DNA of 64,000 nucleotides from Psychrobacillus lasiicapitis (GTDB lineage Bacteria; Bacillota; Bacilli; Bacillales_A; Planococcaceae): NCBI RefSeq assembly GCF_006861795.1, contig NZ_VDGH01000004.1, positions 1 through 64,000 on the forward strand, written 5' to 3'. A model generated the notes under the pieces. It did not search any database, was not told the origin of the DNA, and saw nothing but the letters and a program-made list of their open reading frames with translations. Shown here in pieces: positions 44,435 through 56,095 of the stretch. Numbering within the stretch: position 1 is the first letter of the stretch; each line of letters begins with the position of its first letter. Position numbers and translations under genes: made by a program.

Positions 44435-45571
44435 ATGGTACGAGGAGTATATATCCATATACCTTTTTGTCATCAAATTTGTAATTATTGTGATTTCAAT
44501 AAATTCTTTTTTCATAATCAGCCGGTCGATGAATATATTGAGGCGCTAGGGCAAGAAATGGCTTTATGGAAGGATGATTTACAAAATGCATCCATTGAAA
44601 CAATCTTTATAGGTGGAGGCACTCCGACTTCATTGTCTGTTAAGCAATTGGATCGCTTATTTACACTTATCGAAACACATATCCCTATGGAAAAGTTAGT
44701 AGAATTCACTTCAGAAGCAAATCCGGATGAATTAACTCTAGAAAAAATGCAGCTGATGCGTAAGTTTGGAGTAAACCGTTTAAGTATGGGTGTACAAACT
44801 TTCGATCAAGACTTATTAAAAGTCCTTGGAAGAACGCATTCCAATGATCATGTATATAAAGTAATCGAATATGCGAAACAAACGGATTTTCCTTCGATCA
44901 GTATAGACCTGATGTATGGTTTACCAAATCAAACAATGGACCAATGGAAAGCCTCATTAAAAGAAGCATTCCGCCTGAACATTCCCCATATTTCTGCATA
45001 TTCTTTACTTGTTGAACCAAAAACAATCTTCTATAATCTGTTATCGAAAGGTAAGCTGACACTTCCAGGGGAAGATCTGGAAGCGGACATGTATAGCTAT
45101 TTAATGGATGAAATGAAGTTGCATGGATATGAGCAATATGAAATTAGTAATTTTGCCCATCAAGGAAAGGAATCCAAACATAATTTGCTTTATTGGGATA
45201 ATGATGAATATATTGGGCTTGGAGCAGGAGCGCATGGGTATGTAAATAGTATGCGTTATTCCAATCATGGTCCTTTAAAAAAGTATATGCATACTATCGA
45301 AATGATGGAAAAACCTATTATGATGCAAAAAGAAGTTACTCGGGTTGAAAAAATGGAAGAAGAAATGTTTTTAGGCTTGCGTAAAAATGAAGGGGTTTCC
45401 CTAGCACGTTTTGAACAAAGATATGATCAAACTTTACAACAAGTGTATGGAATAGAAATAGATGAACTTTTGGAAAAAGAGTTTGTTACGATCGAAAATG
45501 GCTTTATCAAACTTACAAAAAGAGGACGCTTTGTTGGGAACGAAGTATTTCAATATTTTCTTACAAGCTAA
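44435..45571 (+). CDS. hemW: Radical SAM heme chaperone HemW
   Basis: The 378-residue radical SAM protein carries the CxxxCxxC cluster motif in HIPFCHQICNYCDFNKFF (about 8-25) and the GGGTPTSL SAM-binding loop (about 64). HemW proteins insert heme; they lack the extra cysteine region that true coproporphyrinogen dehydrogenase HemN has, and this sequence fits that shorter form. The position between lepA and hrcA is as in B. subtilis (hemN/yqeR). The start follows GAGAGTTGG. Confidence 0.93.
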   Translation: MVRGVYIHIPFCHQICNYCDFNKFFFHNQPVDEYIEALGQEMALWKDDLQNASIETIFIGGGTPTSLSVKQLDRLFTLIETHIPMEKLVEFTSEANPDELTLEKMQLMRKFGVNRLSMGVQTFDQDLLKVLGRTHSNDHVYKVIEYAKQTDFPSISIDLMYGLPNQTMDQWKASLKEAFRLNIPHISAYSLLVEPKTIFYNLLSKGKLTLPGEDLEADMYSYLMDEMKLHGYEQYEISNFAHQGKESKHNLLYWDNDEYIGLGAGAHGYVNSMRYSNHGPLKKYMHTIEMMEKPIMMQKEVTRVEKMEEEMFLGLRKNEGVSLARFEQRYDQTLQQVYGIEIDELLEKEFVTIENGFIKLTKRGRFVGNEVFQYFLTS

Positions 45572-45575
45572 ATCG

Positions 45576-45604
45576 TTGACAGTTCTCTATAGATTTGTTA
45601 AATT
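45576..45604 (+). promoter_or_regulatory. SigA promoter of the hrcA-grpE-dnaK operon
   Basis: TTGACA (45576-45581), a 17-base spacer and TAAATT (45599-45604) stand directly upstream of the CIRCE operator. Confidence 0.82.
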
Positions 45605-45617
45605 TTCTATATAAGTA

Positions 45618-45644
45618 TTAGCACTCTATATGAGCGAGTGCTAA
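45618..45644 (+). promoter_or_regulatory. CIRCE operator (HrcA binding site)
   Basis: TTAGCACTC, nine bases, GAGTGCTAA: a perfect CIRCE inverted repeat. It lies at the transcript start and 15 bases before hrcA, so HrcA should repress its own operon until heat shock diverts GroEL. Confidence 0.97.
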
Positions 45645-45658
45645 CAGAGGTGATAATC

Positions 45659-46696
45659 ATGCTAACTAATCGGCAATTATTAATATTGCAAGTAACGGTA
45701 GATGATTTTATCGAAACCGCTCAACCAGTTGGATCTCGCCAACTTTCGAAAAAGGAGGAAGTTCCATTTAGTCCTGCTACTATTCGAAATGATATGGCAG
45801 ATTTAGAAGAAATGGGCTATTTAGAAAAAACACATACTTCGTCTGGTCGCGTGCCTTCGCAAAAAGGCTATCGTTACTATGTAGACAATATGTTAACTCC
45901 ACAACGAATCTCTAAAAGTGAGATCAAACAAATTCGTTCTATTTTTGAAGAACGTATGGTAGAGACGGAACAAGTAATTCGTAAATCTGCGGCTATTTTG
46001 TCCGAATTAACGAATTATACCTCTATAATGCTAGGCTTAGATGTGAGAAAACATCGTGTCAAACGTTTTTCTATCGTCCCTTTAACGGATGATTCCGCTG
46101 TTGCTATTATTGTGACAGATAGTGGACATGTAGAAAATCGTGTATTTTCCATACCGGAAAGCTTTACTGCATCGGATATTGAGAGAATGGTCAATTTGAT
46201 TAATGAACGTTTAGTAGGTGTTCATTTACATGAGCTCCCTGCTAAACTAGAAGCTGTTACATTAGCAGTTTTAAGACAAAATAATGGTCGTTTAAACGAC
46301 TTACTAGGTTCATTAAACAAAGCGCTAACAATTGAACATGAAGATAAAGTTTACTACGGTGGAAAAATGCAACTGCTAAATCAACCTGAATTTAATGATG
46401 TAGAAAAAGCACGAAGTATTATGTATTGGATGGATCATGTAAATCAAATGCCTGGGCTATTCCATTTAGACCAAAAAGGAATTCAAATTCGAATCGGTAC
46501 TGAAAACAACCATCTAGCTATGGAGGATTGTAGTATTATTACAGCTTCCTATGACATTGGGGAGGAACAGATTGGTTCCATTGCAATCATTGGACCTACT
46601 CGAATGGATTACAAGCGAGTCGTTTCCTTACTAGATGTGATGAGTGGGGATCTATCGAGAGAATTATCGAAAATTTTACATGGACCGCATGGATAA
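45659..46696 (+). CDS. hrcA: Heat-inducible transcription repressor HrcA
   Basis: HrcA (345 residues) binds CIRCE and represses class I heat-shock genes, with GroEL modulating its activity. An N-terminal winged helix (LTNRQLLILQVTVDDFIETAQPVGSR, SPATIRNDMADLEEMGYL, THTSSGRVPS) is followed by the HrcA dimerisation domain. AGAGGTGATAATC precedes the ATG at 45659; an in-frame ATG at 45638 lies inside the CIRCE. Operon head of grpE-dnaK-dnaJ. Confidence 0.97.
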   Translation: MLTNRQLLILQVTVDDFIETAQPVGSRQLSKKEEVPFSPATIRNDMADLEEMGYLEKTHTSSGRVPSQKGYRYYVDNMLTPQRISKSEIKQIRSIFEERMVETEQVIRKSAAILSELTNYTSIMLGLDVRKHRVKRFSIVPLTDDSAVAIIVTDSGHVENRVFSIPESFTASDIERMVNLINERLVGVHLHELPAKLEAVTLAVLRQNNGRLNDLLGSLNKALTIEHEDKVYYGGKMQLLNQPEFNDVEKARSIMYWMDHVNQMPGLFHLDQKGIQIRIGTENNHLAMEDCSIITASYDIGEEQIGSIAIIGPTRMDYKRVVSLLDVMSGDLSRELSKILHGPHG

Positions 46697-46711
46697 GGAG
46701 AGTTGCTAGTT

Positions 46712-47278
46712 ATGTCAGAACAAAAAGATGAAATTGTAGAAGAATTAGAAGCTGAAAAGCTAGATGAACAAGCAGACGTTCCAGCTGAAGATGAGATAGC
46801 TGAAACAGAAGAAGACGTAGTAGAAGAAGTTGATGAGCTAACGCTTGTCAAACAACAATTAGAAGAAGAACAAAATAAAGCGATTCGTCTAAGAGCTGAT
46901 TTTGAAAACTATAAACGTCGAGTTCAACTAGATAAAGAGGCAGATTACAAATACCGTGCACAATCGGTATTATCAGATATATTGCCAGTGCTAGATAATT
47001 TCGAACGTGCATTAGCCGTTGAAACTACTAGTGAAGAAGCTGCTTCTTTAGCTAAAGGCGTAGAAATGGTGTATCGTTCTTTACTAGACGCGGTAAAAAA
47101 AGAAGGCTTAGATCAAATTGAAGCGGAAGGCGTTCCTTTTGATCCGAACTTCCATCAAGCAGTAATGCAGGAAAAAGACGATACGAAAGATTCTGGTGTC
47201 GTGCTTCAAGAATTGCAAAAAGGGTATAAGTTAAAAGATAGAATTTTAAGACCAGCTATGGTTAAAGTTAACGAATAA
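46712..47278 (+). CDS. grpE: Nucleotide exchange factor GrpE
   Basis: GrpE (188 residues) releases ADP from DnaK. A very acidic disordered N-terminus (about 1-50) leads to a long coiled coil (about 45-100, [22 protein letters not shown]) and a C-terminal beta domain ([31 protein letters not shown]). GGAGAG lies 12 bases before the ATG at 46712. It follows hrcA by 15 bases and is cotranscribed from the CIRCE-controlled promoter. Confidence 0.96.
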   Translation: MSEQKDEIVEELEAEKLDEQADVPAEDEIAETEEDVVEEVDELTLVKQQLEEEQNKAIRLRADFENYKRRVQLDKEADYKYRAQSVLSDILPVLDNFERALAVETTSEEAASLAKGVEMVYRSLLDAVKKEGLDQIEAEGVPFDPNFHQAVMQEKDDTKDSGVVLQELQKGYKLKDRILRPAMVKVNE

Positions 47279-47315
47279 AATTTTATTTAGTTGTTTAAAT
47301 GCACTTTATATTTAG

Positions 47316-49160
<1,845 letters not shown>

Positions 49161-49174
49161 GTTGTAAGTTAGTC

Positions 49175-49219
49175 GGTAAGGAAAAGTCAAAGACCGTATT
49201 CGGCTTTGGCTTTTCTTAC
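49175..49219 (+). terminator. Hairpin between dnaK and dnaJ
   Basis: GTAAGGAAAAGTCAAAG pairs with CTTTGGCTTTTCTTAC over about 16 positions with few mismatches. No strong T run follows, so it may be a partial terminator or processing site that lowers dnaJ relative to dnaK. Confidence 0.55.
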
Positions 49220-49223
49220 TGTT

Positions 49224-49252
49224 TAGACGTAGAAAATTTTCCGTGTTACAAT
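49224..49252 (+). promoter_or_regulatory. Possible internal SigA promoter for dnaJ
   Basis: TAGACG (49224-49229), a 17-base spacer and TACAAT (49247-49252) lie after the dnaK hairpin and before dnaJ. Confidence 0.45.
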
Positions 49253-49289
49253 ATTCATTACGTGTAGGTAAAGAGCAGGAGAGTGAACA

Positions 49290-50411
49290 ATGGATAAACG
49301 TGATTATTATGAAGTACTAGGAGTTTCTAAAGGTGCTTCCCAGGATGAGATAAAAAAAGCGTATCGCAAGCTTTCAAAACAATATCACCCGGATATTAAC
49401 AAGGCTGCAGACGCTGATGCAAAGTTCAAAGAAATTACAGAAGCATATGAAGTATTAAGTGATGATCAAAAAAGAGCTCAATACGATCAATTTGGTCATG
49501 CCGGTCCAAACCAAGGATTTGGTGGATTTGGTGGTGGAGACGGCTTTGGCTTTGAAGATATTTTCAGTTCGTTTTTCGGCGGAGGGGGAAGCTCAAGACG
49601 ACGTGACCCTAACGCACCAAGAAAAGGTAGTGATCTTCAATATACGATGACGATCGAATTTGAAGAAGCTGTATTCGGGAAAGAAACAGAAATAGATGTG
49701 GCAAAAGAAGAGACCTGTGATACATGTAGTGGAACTGGTGCAAAACCAGGAACTCACCCTGAAAAATGTTCACATTGTAATGGTCAAGGTCAAGTGAACG
49801 TTACACAAGACACACCATTTGGTCGTATTCAGACAAAACGTGCTTGTCATTATTGTGAAGGTACTGGGAAGATCATCAAAGAAAAATGTTCGACTTGTCA
49901 CGGAAAAGGTACTGTAAATAAACGCAAAAAAATTAAAGTGACGATTCCAGCAGGTGTGGATGATGGGCAACAGCTTCGTGTAAGCGGGCAAGGAGAACCT
50001 GGTGTAAATGGTGGACCAGCAGGTGACTTATATATTGTATTCCGTGTAAAAGCCGATCCAAGATTTGAACGAGATGGCGATGATATTTATTATGAACTTC
50101 CATTAACATTCGCTCAAGCTGCACTTGGTGACGAAATAGAGGTACCGACTGTTCAAGGAAAAGTGAAGCTAAAAATTCCTGCAGGTACACAGTCTCAAAC
50201 AACATTCCGATTAAAAGGTAAAGGTGTCAAAAACGTTCACGGATATGGAACTGGAGATCAACATGTCGTTGTAAAAGTGATTACACCGAAGAAATTAACA
50301 GAAAAACAAAAGCAGTTACTTCGTGAGTTTGCAGAAATTAGCGGAGATATTCCGGAAGAGCAAGGCAGTTCATTATTTGATAAAATCAAAAGAACGATAA
50401 AAGGTGAATAA
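49290..50411 (+). CDS. dnaJ: Chaperone protein DnaJ (Hsp40)
   Basis: The 373-residue type I Hsp40 contains a J domain with the HPD motif (QYHPDIN, about 30-36) and a Gly/Phe region (about 70-100). Four CxxCxGxG zinc repeats ([32 protein letters not shown], about 145-215) and the C-terminal substrate-binding domain follow. It stimulates DnaK ATPase. CAGGAGAG precedes the ATG. prmA follows closely. Confidence 0.97.
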   Translation: MDKRDYYEVLGVSKGASQDEIKKAYRKLSKQYHPDINKAADADAKFKEITEAYEVLSDDQKRAQYDQFGHAGPNQGFGGFGGGDGFGFEDIFSSFFGGGGSSRRRDPNAPRKGSDLQYTMTIEFEEAVFGKETEIDVAKEETCDTCSGTGAKPGTHPEKCSHCNGQGQVNVTQDTPFGRIQTKRACHYCEGTGKIIKEKCSTCHGKGTVNKRKKIKVTIPAGVDDGQQLRVSGQGEPGVNGGPAGDLYIVFRVKADPRFERDGDDIYYELPLTFAQAALGDEIEVPTVQGKVKLKIPAGTQSQTTFRLKGKGVKNVHGYGTGDQHVVVKVITPKKLTEKQKQLLREFAEISGDIPEEQGSSLFDKIKRTIKGE

Positions 50412-50424
50412 AGGAGTGGCGCAA

Positions 50425-51369
50425 GTGAAATGGTCTGAACTATCCATTCATACGACGAATGAGGCAGTGGAAGCAATTAGTAATATTCTGCATGAGGCTG
50501 GAGCAAGTGGAGTCGTTATCGAAGATTCAGAAGAGTTATTAAGAGAAAGAGAAGATGTGTTTGGTGAAATCTATAACTTAAATCCAGACGATTTCCCAGT
50601 AGATGGTGTTCGAGTGAAAGCTTATTTAGCGGAAACTAGTTTTCTACTAGAAACAGTGGAAGAGATCAAACTTGCGATTAACAACTTACAAAACTTCAAT
50701 ATCGATCTTGGTCATAATAGTGTAACAGTACAAGAAGTAGACGAAGAAGATTGGGCTACTGCTTGGAAAAAATATTATCACCCAGTTAAAATATCGAATC
50801 GTTTTACAATCGTACCAACATGGGAAGACTATGAGCGCGTAAATACCGATGAATTGATCATTGAACTAGATCCAGGTATGGCGTTTGGAACAGGAACGCA
50901 CCCAACTACTGTCATGTGCCTACAAGCACTTGAAAAAACAGTACAAAAAGGAAACAGTGTGATTGATGTTGGAACTGGTTCAGGAGTCCTGTCTATAGGA
51001 GCAGCAAAATTAGGGGCAGCAACTATTCATGCATTAGATTTAGACGAGGTAGCTGTTAAATCTGCAAAAGAAAATATCGTTCTAAACAAAGTAAGTGATG
51101 TTGTTCAAGTAACACATGGTAATTTATTGGACAATGTGAACGAAAAAGCAGATATCGTTGTTGCCAATATTTTAGCTGAAATTATTATGACATTTACAAA
51201 TGATGCTTATTCCATCGTAAAAGATGGTGGATTATTTATCACATCAGGTATTATTGCAACGAAAAAAGAAGATGTTCGTAATTCCTTGCAGCAAGCAGGA
51301 TTTGAAATTGAAGAAGTAATGATGATGGAAGACTGGGTTACAATCATTTCTAGAAAGCCAGTGAAGTAA
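50425..51369 (+). CDS. prmA: Ribosomal protein L11 methyltransferase
   Basis: PrmA (314 residues) trimethylates L11. The N-terminal substrate domain ([27 protein letters not shown]) is joined to a SAM domain with [20 protein letters not shown] (about 180-199) and [10 protein letters not shown] choose the GTG at 50425, with AAAGGAGTG 7-8 bases ahead. An in-frame GTG at 50404 overlaps the dnaJ stop and has no ribosome site. It lies between dnaJ and rsmE, as in B. subtilis. Confidence 0.95.
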   Translation: MKWSELSIHTTNEAVEAISNILHEAGASGVVIEDSEELLREREDVFGEIYNLNPDDFPVDGVRVKAYLAETSFLLETVEEIKLAINNLQNFNIDLGHNSVTVQEVDEEDWATAWKKYYHPVKISNRFTIVPTWEDYERVNTDELIIELDPGMAFGTGTHPTTVMCLQALEKTVQKGNSVIDVGTGSGVLSIGAAKLGAATIHALDLDEVAVKSAKENIVLNKVSDVVQVTHGNLLDNVNEKADIVVANILAEIIMTFTNDAYSIVKDGGLFITSGIIATKKEDVRNSLQQAGFEIEEVMMMEDWVTIISRKPVK

Positions 51370-51379
51370 GGAGACGCTC

Positions 51380-52120
51380 ATGCAACGTTATTTTACAAAT
51401 GAACCTATAGAGGAAAATAATACAGTAACGATTACAGGCGAAGATGCGCATCATATGATTCAAGTGATGCGCATGTCTTCTGGTGATGATGTATATGTAG
51501 TAGCGAACAACCAGACATACACAATGACCATCTTAGAAGGTACTTCTAAATCTGTGCTTTTACAGATAAAAGAAAAGCATGTACAATCCACAGAATTACC
51601 GATAAAAGTTTCCATTGTATGTGGACTTCCAAAAGGTGATAAGTTAGAATTAATAACGCAAAAAGCGACAGAGCTTGGTATGCATACACTTTATCCATTT
51701 GAAGCGAAACGCTCCATTGTCAAATGGGACAAACAAAAGAACGAGAAAAAAATCACTCGTTTACAAAAAATCGCAAAAGAAGCCGCAGAACAATCTCATC
51801 GTTCCTTTATCCCACTAATACATAAACCAATCTCATTAGCCGAGCTGTTGGAAATTTCTAAATCGTATGATGTGAAATTTGTTGCGGATGAAGAAGACGC
51901 AAAGCTTGAACAGCGACAAAAGTTTGCTGACAAACTAAAAAAGGTGTATGATAAACAATCGATACTAATCGTTTTTGGCCCGGAAGGTGGGCTCGATCGT
52001 CAGGAAGTACAACTTCTGTTAGAAAATGAGTTTCAACCCATTGCACTTGGACCAAGGATTCTACGAACAGAGACTGCACCGTTATATGCGCTTGCTGCAA
52101 TTTCTTATGAATATGAATGA
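51380..52120 (+). CDS. rsmE: 16S rRNA (uracil-1498-N3)-methyltransferase
   Basis: RsmE (246 residues, YqeU) is a SPOUT-class methyltransferase acting on the 30S subunit. An N-terminal PUA-like domain (MQRYFTNEPI, ITGEDAHHMIQVMRM) precedes the knotted domain with IVFGPEGGLDRQEV (about 194-207) and LGPRILRTETAPLYALAAISYE. It starts 10 bases after prmA with an AAGGAGACG site and is part of the same operon. Confidence 0.96.
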   Translation: MQRYFTNEPIEENNTVTITGEDAHHMIQVMRMSSGDDVYVVANNQTYTMTILEGTSKSVLLQIKEKHVQSTELPIKVSIVCGLPKGDKLELITQKATELGMHTLYPFEAKRSIVKWDKQKNEKKITRLQKIAKEAAEQSHRSFIPLIHKPISLAELLEISKSYDVKFVADEEDAKLEQRQKFADKLKKVYDKQSILIVFGPEGGLDRQEVQLLLENEFQPIALGPRILRTETAPLYALAAISYEYE

Positions 52121-52135
52121 AAGAGGTGTGAGGAC

Positions 52136-53479
52136 TTGTCATCCGTTGCATTCCATACATTAGGCTGTAAAGTTAACCACTATGAAACAGAGGCTATATG
52201 GCAATTATTTAAAGAAAACGGCTATGACCGTACTGATTTTGAAAAACAATCAGATGTATATGTGATAAACACATGTACCGTAACCAACACTGGTGATAAA
52301 AAAAGTCGACAAGTGATTCGTCGTGCTATTCGCCAAAATCCAGATGCTGTTATTTGCGTAACTGGTTGCTATGCACAAACATCACCAGCAGAAATAATGG
52401 CAATTCCTGGAGTAGATATCGTCGTAGGGACACAAGAACGAACAAAAATGCTTGATTATATTGAGCAGTATAAAACAGAGCGTCAACCGATCAATGCAGT
52501 AGGGAATATTATGAAAAACCGAGTATATGAGGAACTGGATGTTCCTGCTTTTACCGATCGTACGCGCGCATCATTAAAAATTCAAGAAGGCTGTAATAAC
52601 TTTTGTACTTTTTGTATAATCCCGTGGGCTCGTGGGTTAATGCGTTCAAGAGACCCAGAAGAAGTGGTTCATCAAGCGCAGCAGCTTGTAGATGCAGGTT
52701 ATTTAGAAATTGTATTAACAGGCATCCATACAGGAGGATACGGCGAAGACTTAAAAGATTATAATTTAGCACAGCTTTTAAGAGATATCGAATCCAAAGT
52801 AAAAGGCTTAAAACGTCTTCGTATTAGCTCGATAGAAGCAAGCCAATTAACAGATGAGGTAATCGATGTATTAAGAGATTCTAATATTGTTGTAAGACAT
52901 TTACACATTCCAATTCAATCTGGTTCTAATACCGTATTAAAAAGAATGCGTAGAAAATATACGATGGAATTTTTCGCTAATCGATTGGATAGACTGAGAG
53001 AAGCTCTCCCAGACTTAGCGATTACTTCGGACGTGATTGTTGGTTTCCCGGGTGAAACAGAAGAGGAATTTATGGAAACGTTTAATTTTATTCGTGATCA
53101 AAGATTCTCTGAACTTCATGTATTCCCTTATTCGAAACGTACAGGTACGCCTGCGGCAAGAATGGACAACCAAGTAGATGAAGAGATAAAAAATGAGCGC
53201 GTTCACCGATTAATCACATTGAATGATCAGCTTGCTGCACAGTACGCATCTCGTTTTGAAGGGGAAGTATTAGAAATAATCCCAGAAGAAAAATACAAAT
53301 TAGATCCGGGCAGTAATTTATATGAGGGATATACTGATAATTATTTGAAGGTTGTTATCCCTGGTACAGAAGATTTAATAGGAAAACTAGTACGAGTTAA
53401 AATTACGAAGGCTGGTTACCCATACAATGAAGGGCAATTTGTTCGTGTGCTAGAAAATGCAGAAATACAACTTGTATAA
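52136..53479 (+). CDS. mtaB: tRNA (N6-threonylcarbamoyladenosine(37)-C2)-methylthiotransferase MtaB
   Basis: MtaB (447 residues, YqeV) converts t6A37 to ms2t6A. The N-terminal UPF0004 domain has [26 protein letters not shown] and VTGCYAQ (three cluster cysteines). The radical SAM motif is [15 protein letters not shown] (about 153-167), and a C-terminal TRAM domain (about 375-440) binds tRNA. TTG start at 52136 after GAGGTG. The substrate t6A links it with tcdA at 6181, which acts on the same nucleoside. Confidence 0.95.
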   Translation: MSSVAFHTLGCKVNHYETEAIWQLFKENGYDRTDFEKQSDVYVINTCTVTNTGDKKSRQVIRRAIRQNPDAVICVTGCYAQTSPAEIMAIPGVDIVVGTQERTKMLDYIEQYKTERQPINAVGNIMKNRVYEELDVPAFTDRTRASLKIQEGCNNFCTFCIIPWARGLMRSRDPEEVVHQAQQLVDAGYLEIVLTGIHTGGYGEDLKDYNLAQLLRDIESKVKGLKRLRISSIEASQLTDEVIDVLRDSNIVVRHLHIPIQSGSNTVLKRMRRKYTMEFFANRLDRLREALPDLAITSDVIVGFPGETEEEFMETFNFIRDQRFSELHVFPYSKRTGTPAARMDNQVDEEIKNERVHRLITLNDQLAAQYASRFEGEVLEIIPEEKYKLDPGSNLYEGYTDNYLKVVIPGTEDLIGKLVRVKITKAGYPYNEGQFVRVLENAEIQLV

Positions 53480-53512
53480 GTCAGTGAGTATAATCTCACT
53501 GGCTTTTTTTTT
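53480..53512 (+). terminator. Terminator of the hrcA-mtaB operon
   Basis: GTCAGTGAG pairs with CTCACTGGC around TATAAT, followed by nine T residues. Confidence 0.88.
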
Positions 53513-53564
53513 GTTTTTCCATTATGATATAGAGGTACGTACAACTCGAAAGGGAGATTATATA

Positions 53565-54236
53565 ATGACTCAAAATATTGCAGCATTAATCGATCATACA
53601 TTGTTAAAACAAGATGCTACTAAAAACCAAATTGAAAAACTTTGTGAAGAAGCAAAAACTTATACTTTTGCCTCTGTTTGTGTGAATCCGACTTGGGTAA
53701 ATTTAAGTGCACAATTGTTACAGAATACACCAGTAAAGGTTTGTACGGTAATTGGTTTCCCACTTGGTGCAAGCACGACAGAAGTAAAAGCATTTGAAAC
53801 GACAAATGCCATACAAAACGGTGCACAAGAAATCGACATGGTTATAAACGTTGGTGCGTTAAAAGATCGAGATTATAATTTTGTACAAAAAGATATCGAG
53901 GCTGTAGTACAAGCTGCTAAAGGAAAAGCAATTGTAAAAGTTATTTTAGAAACTTGCTTGTTAACAGATGAAGAAATTTTGAGAGCTAGTGAAATATCTA
54001 AGCTTGCAGGAGCAGATTTTGTCAAAACTTCTACTGGATTTTCTACAGGAGGAGCAACAGTAAACGCTGTGAAGCTAATGCGCGGTGCAGTCGGTCCAGA
54101 ACTAGGAGTTAAGGCTTCTGGTGGTGTTCGCAGCTTGTCGGATTTACAAGCGATGGTAGACGCAGGGGCAACTAGAATTGGTGCAAGCTCAGGTGTAGAG
54201 ATTGTTCAAGGCTTGGAAAGTAAATCTGATTATTAA
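53565..54236 (+). CDS. deoC: Deoxyribose-phosphate aldolase
   Basis: DeoC (223 residues) splits 2-deoxyribose-5-phosphate into glyceraldehyde-3-phosphate and acetaldehyde. The Schiff-base lysine is in [14 protein letters not shown] (about 150-163), with the second catalytic lysine in [19 protein letters not shown] precedes the ATG at 53565; the longer frame running back to 53457 includes the terminator. In B. subtilis deoC is in the dra-nupC-pdp operon, so its place between mtaB and rpsU is a difference. Confidence 0.95.
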   Translation: MTQNIAALIDHTLLKQDATKNQIEKLCEEAKTYTFASVCVNPTWVNLSAQLLQNTPVKVCTVIGFPLGASTTEVKAFETTNAIQNGAQEIDMVINVGALKDRDYNFVQKDIEAVVQAAKGKAIVKVILETCLLTDEEILRASEISKLAGADFVKTSTGFSTGGATVNAVKLMRGAVGPELGVKASGGVRSLSDLQAMVDAGATRIGASSGVEIVQGLESKSDY

Positions 54237-54250
54237 TTTAGGCGAAAGTA

Positions 54251-54279
54251 TTGACCAAGTGTAAAGTATACGGTATAAT
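54251..54279 (+). promoter_or_regulatory. SigA promoter of rpsU
   Basis: TTGACC (54251-54256), a 17-base spacer and TATAAT (54274-54279): near-consensus, as expected for a ribosomal protein gene. Confidence 0.85.
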
Positions 54280-54339
54280 TTTTTAGTACATAACACTAGG
54301 TTATGTGCTTGACGTGTGTTCGGAGGGAGGGAAAAAGAG

Positions 54340-54513
54340 ATGTCAAAAACTGTCGTTCGTAAAAACGAATCGCTTGAAGATGCTCTTCGCCGCTTCAAAC
54401 GTACTGTATCTAAAAGTGGTACAATTCAAGAGGTAAGAAAGCGCGAGTTTTATGAAAAACCAAGCGTAAAACGTAAAAAGAAATCTGAAGCTGCCCGTAA
54501 ACGTAAATTCTAA
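54340..54513 (+). CDS. rpsU: 30S ribosomal protein S21
   Basis: The 57-residue basic protein ([20 protein letters not shown], ending [12 protein letters not shown]) is bS21. GGAGGGAGG stands upstream of the ATG at 54340. It is followed not by yqeY, the usual Bacillales neighbour, but by a degenerate copy of its own 3' end. It has its own strong promoter. Confidence 0.97.
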   Translation: MSKTVVRKNESLEDALRRFKRTVSKSGTIQEVRKREFYEKPSVKRKKKSEAARKRKF

Positions 54514-54547
54514 TTTAAATTTACCAAGCTTCGAAGCATTGGTTTCT

Positions 54548-54605
54548 AAAACCAAGCGTGAAACGTAAAAAGAAATCAGAAGCTGCACGTAAACGTAAGT
54601 GGTAA
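54548..54605 (+). pseudogene. Duplicated 3' end of rpsU (remnant)
   Basis: Read in the proper frame this stretch encodes [18 protein letters not shown] and a stop, against [18 protein letters not shown] in rpsU 35 bases upstream. Seventeen of 18 codons give the same residue, and the changes among them (GTA/GTG, TCT/TCA, GCC/GCA, AAA/AAG) are all synonymous. There is no start codon or ribosome site, and upstream similarity stops after a few bases (GGTTTCTAAAACC versus GAGTTTTATGAAAAACC). It is the tail of a lost second rpsU or a partial duplication. Confidence 0.85.
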
Positions 54606-54667
54606 ATTAATCCCAACCATCCCTACGTTCAAAACACGTACTGTATGATTAACATTTACAATTATGT

Positions 54668-54705
54668 AAACCGAGAAAATTTATTTTCTCGGTTTATTTT
54701 CATTT
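54668..54705 (+). terminator. Terminator after rpsU and its remnant
   Basis: AAACCGAGAAAA and TTTTCTCGGTTT form a 12-bp perfect stem, followed by ATTTTCATTTTT. Confidence 0.88.
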
Positions 54706-54706
54706 T

Positions 54707-54732
54707 TGAAACTTTTATGATGCTCATCCGTA
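54707..54732 (+). promoter_or_regulatory. SigW-type promoter of the nfeD-floA-yqfB operon
   Basis: TGAAAC (54707-54712), exactly 16 bases, CGTATA from 54729: this matches the SigW (ECF) consensus TGAAAC-N16-CGTA. In B. subtilis the yqeZ-yqfA-yqfB operon belongs to the SigW envelope-stress regulon. Confidence 0.88.
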
Positions 54733-54769
54733 TAAAGTAATATACATATAGATGAAGGGAGGTTTAAGG

Positions 54770-56095
54770 ATGAAATTGTCACGGTACATTATTTATTTCT
54801 GTTTATTGATATTGTCATTTTTCCTAGTTGTACCCACATTCACTGCTGATGCACCGAGTGTTTATAAAATCCCCATCCATAAGGAAGTGGAAAAAGGTTT
54901 ATATGCTTTTTTAGAGCGTTCTATACATGATGCAGAAGAAGCAGGAGCAAGCGCGATTATTTTTGAAATAAATACCCCTGGTGGCTTTGTGGATTCCGCG
55001 CAGAAAATTGCAGATTTACTTGATGCTACTTCGATTCGAAAAATAGCCTATATAAACTCGGAAGCGCTATCAGCAGGAGCTTTTATAGCATTGCATATGG
55101 ATGAAATTTATATGTCCCCGAGTGGCACAATAGGAGCAGCTGCGGTAATTGATAGTATTGGCAATACTGCAGATGAAAAAGCAAATAGCGCCTGGAAAGC
55201 GAAAATGATAAATGCTGCTAAACTTACGGGGAAAGATCCAAAATATGCACAGGCAATGGCGGACGATCAGGTAGATTTAGCCCAGTATAGAGCACCAGTA
55301 GGAAAATTATTAACACTTACTGCTGGAGAAGCACTAGAAGTAAAATACTCAAATGGAACGGTAAAATCTTTGGAAGAGTTGTTAGATAGGACAAATCTTT
55401 CGAATGCAAAAGTCATTGAATCAGAAGAGACATTTATGGAATCGGTTGCGCGCTTTGTTACACATCCAATTATCGTGCCAATTTTATTGTCAATTGCAAG
55501 TTTGGGTTTGATAGTTGAGCTGTATTCTCCAGGATTTGGAGTTGCAGGGACGATGGGACTTATCTCTATTGCATTGTTCTTTTTTGGGCATTTAGTTGCT
55601 GGTCTTGCAGGCTATGAAACATTGATTATTTTTATTGTTGGGGTTCTTTTAATAATAGCCGAGTTCTTCCTGCCCGGAGGAATTAGTGGTATATTAGGTG
55701 CAGCTGCTATTATTTTTAGTATAATACTAGCAGGAGGCAATATTGTACAAATGAGTATTGCTGTTTTAATTGCTTTAACAGTTGCTATAGTGGGAATGGT
55801 GATTATTATGAAATTCTTTGGAAAGCGGTTGAAAGCATTTAACAAGATTATCTTGTCAGATGCAACAACAACGGAGCAAGGATATGTCTCCAACGAAAAT
55901 AGAATTGATTTAATTGGCAAAGTGGCCGTTACAATGACTGCCCTTAGACCATCCGGAACTATACGTATCGACAATGAGCGAATCGATGCAGTATCCGATG
56001 GTAGTTTTGTTGCGAAGGATAAAAAAGTTATGATTATTAAAGTAGAAGGCTCTCGTATTGTTGTGCGAGAAGTCGCGGAGGAGGAGGCAACATAA
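54770..56095 (+). CDS. NfeD-family membrane serine protease-like protein (YqeZ)
   Basis: The 441-residue membrane protein starts with a signal peptide (about 1-28). A ClpP-class (S49-like) domain follows, with [19 protein letters not shown] and [14 protein letters not shown] (candidate catalytic serine). Four or more membrane helices occupy about 235-360. A C-terminal NfeD OB-fold (about 370-435, [18 protein letters not shown]) ends the protein. It is a long-form NfeD that pairs with flotillin. AGGGAGG precedes the ATG at 54770. The SigW promoter suggests induction by envelope stress. Confidence 0.92.
   Translation: MKLSRYIIYFCLLILSFFLVVPTFTADAPSVYKIPIHKEVEKGLYAFLERSIHDAEEAGASAIIFEINTPGGFVDSAQKIADLLDATSIRKIAYINSEALSAGAFIALHMDEIYMSPSGTIGAAAVIDSIGNTADEKANSAWKAKMINAAKLTGKDPKYAQAMADDQVDLAQYRAPVGKLLTLTAGEALEVKYSNGTVKSLEELLDRTNLSNAKVIESEETFMESVARFVTHPIIVPILLSIASLGLIVELYSPGFGVAGTMGLISIALFFFGHLVAGLAGYETLIIFIVGVLLIIAEFFLPGGISGILGAAAIIFSIILAGGNIVQMSIAVLIALTVAIVGMVIIMKFFGKRLKAFNKIILSDATTTEQGYVSNENRIDLIGKVAVTMTALRPSGTIRIDNERIDAVSDGSFVAKDKKVMIIKVEGSRIVVREVAEEEAT

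Noticed and set aside
54548-54605. A real small gene ending KRKW
   Set aside because: No start codon or ribosome site leads into this frame, and the similarity to rpsU is confined to its last third, so it is called a remnant.
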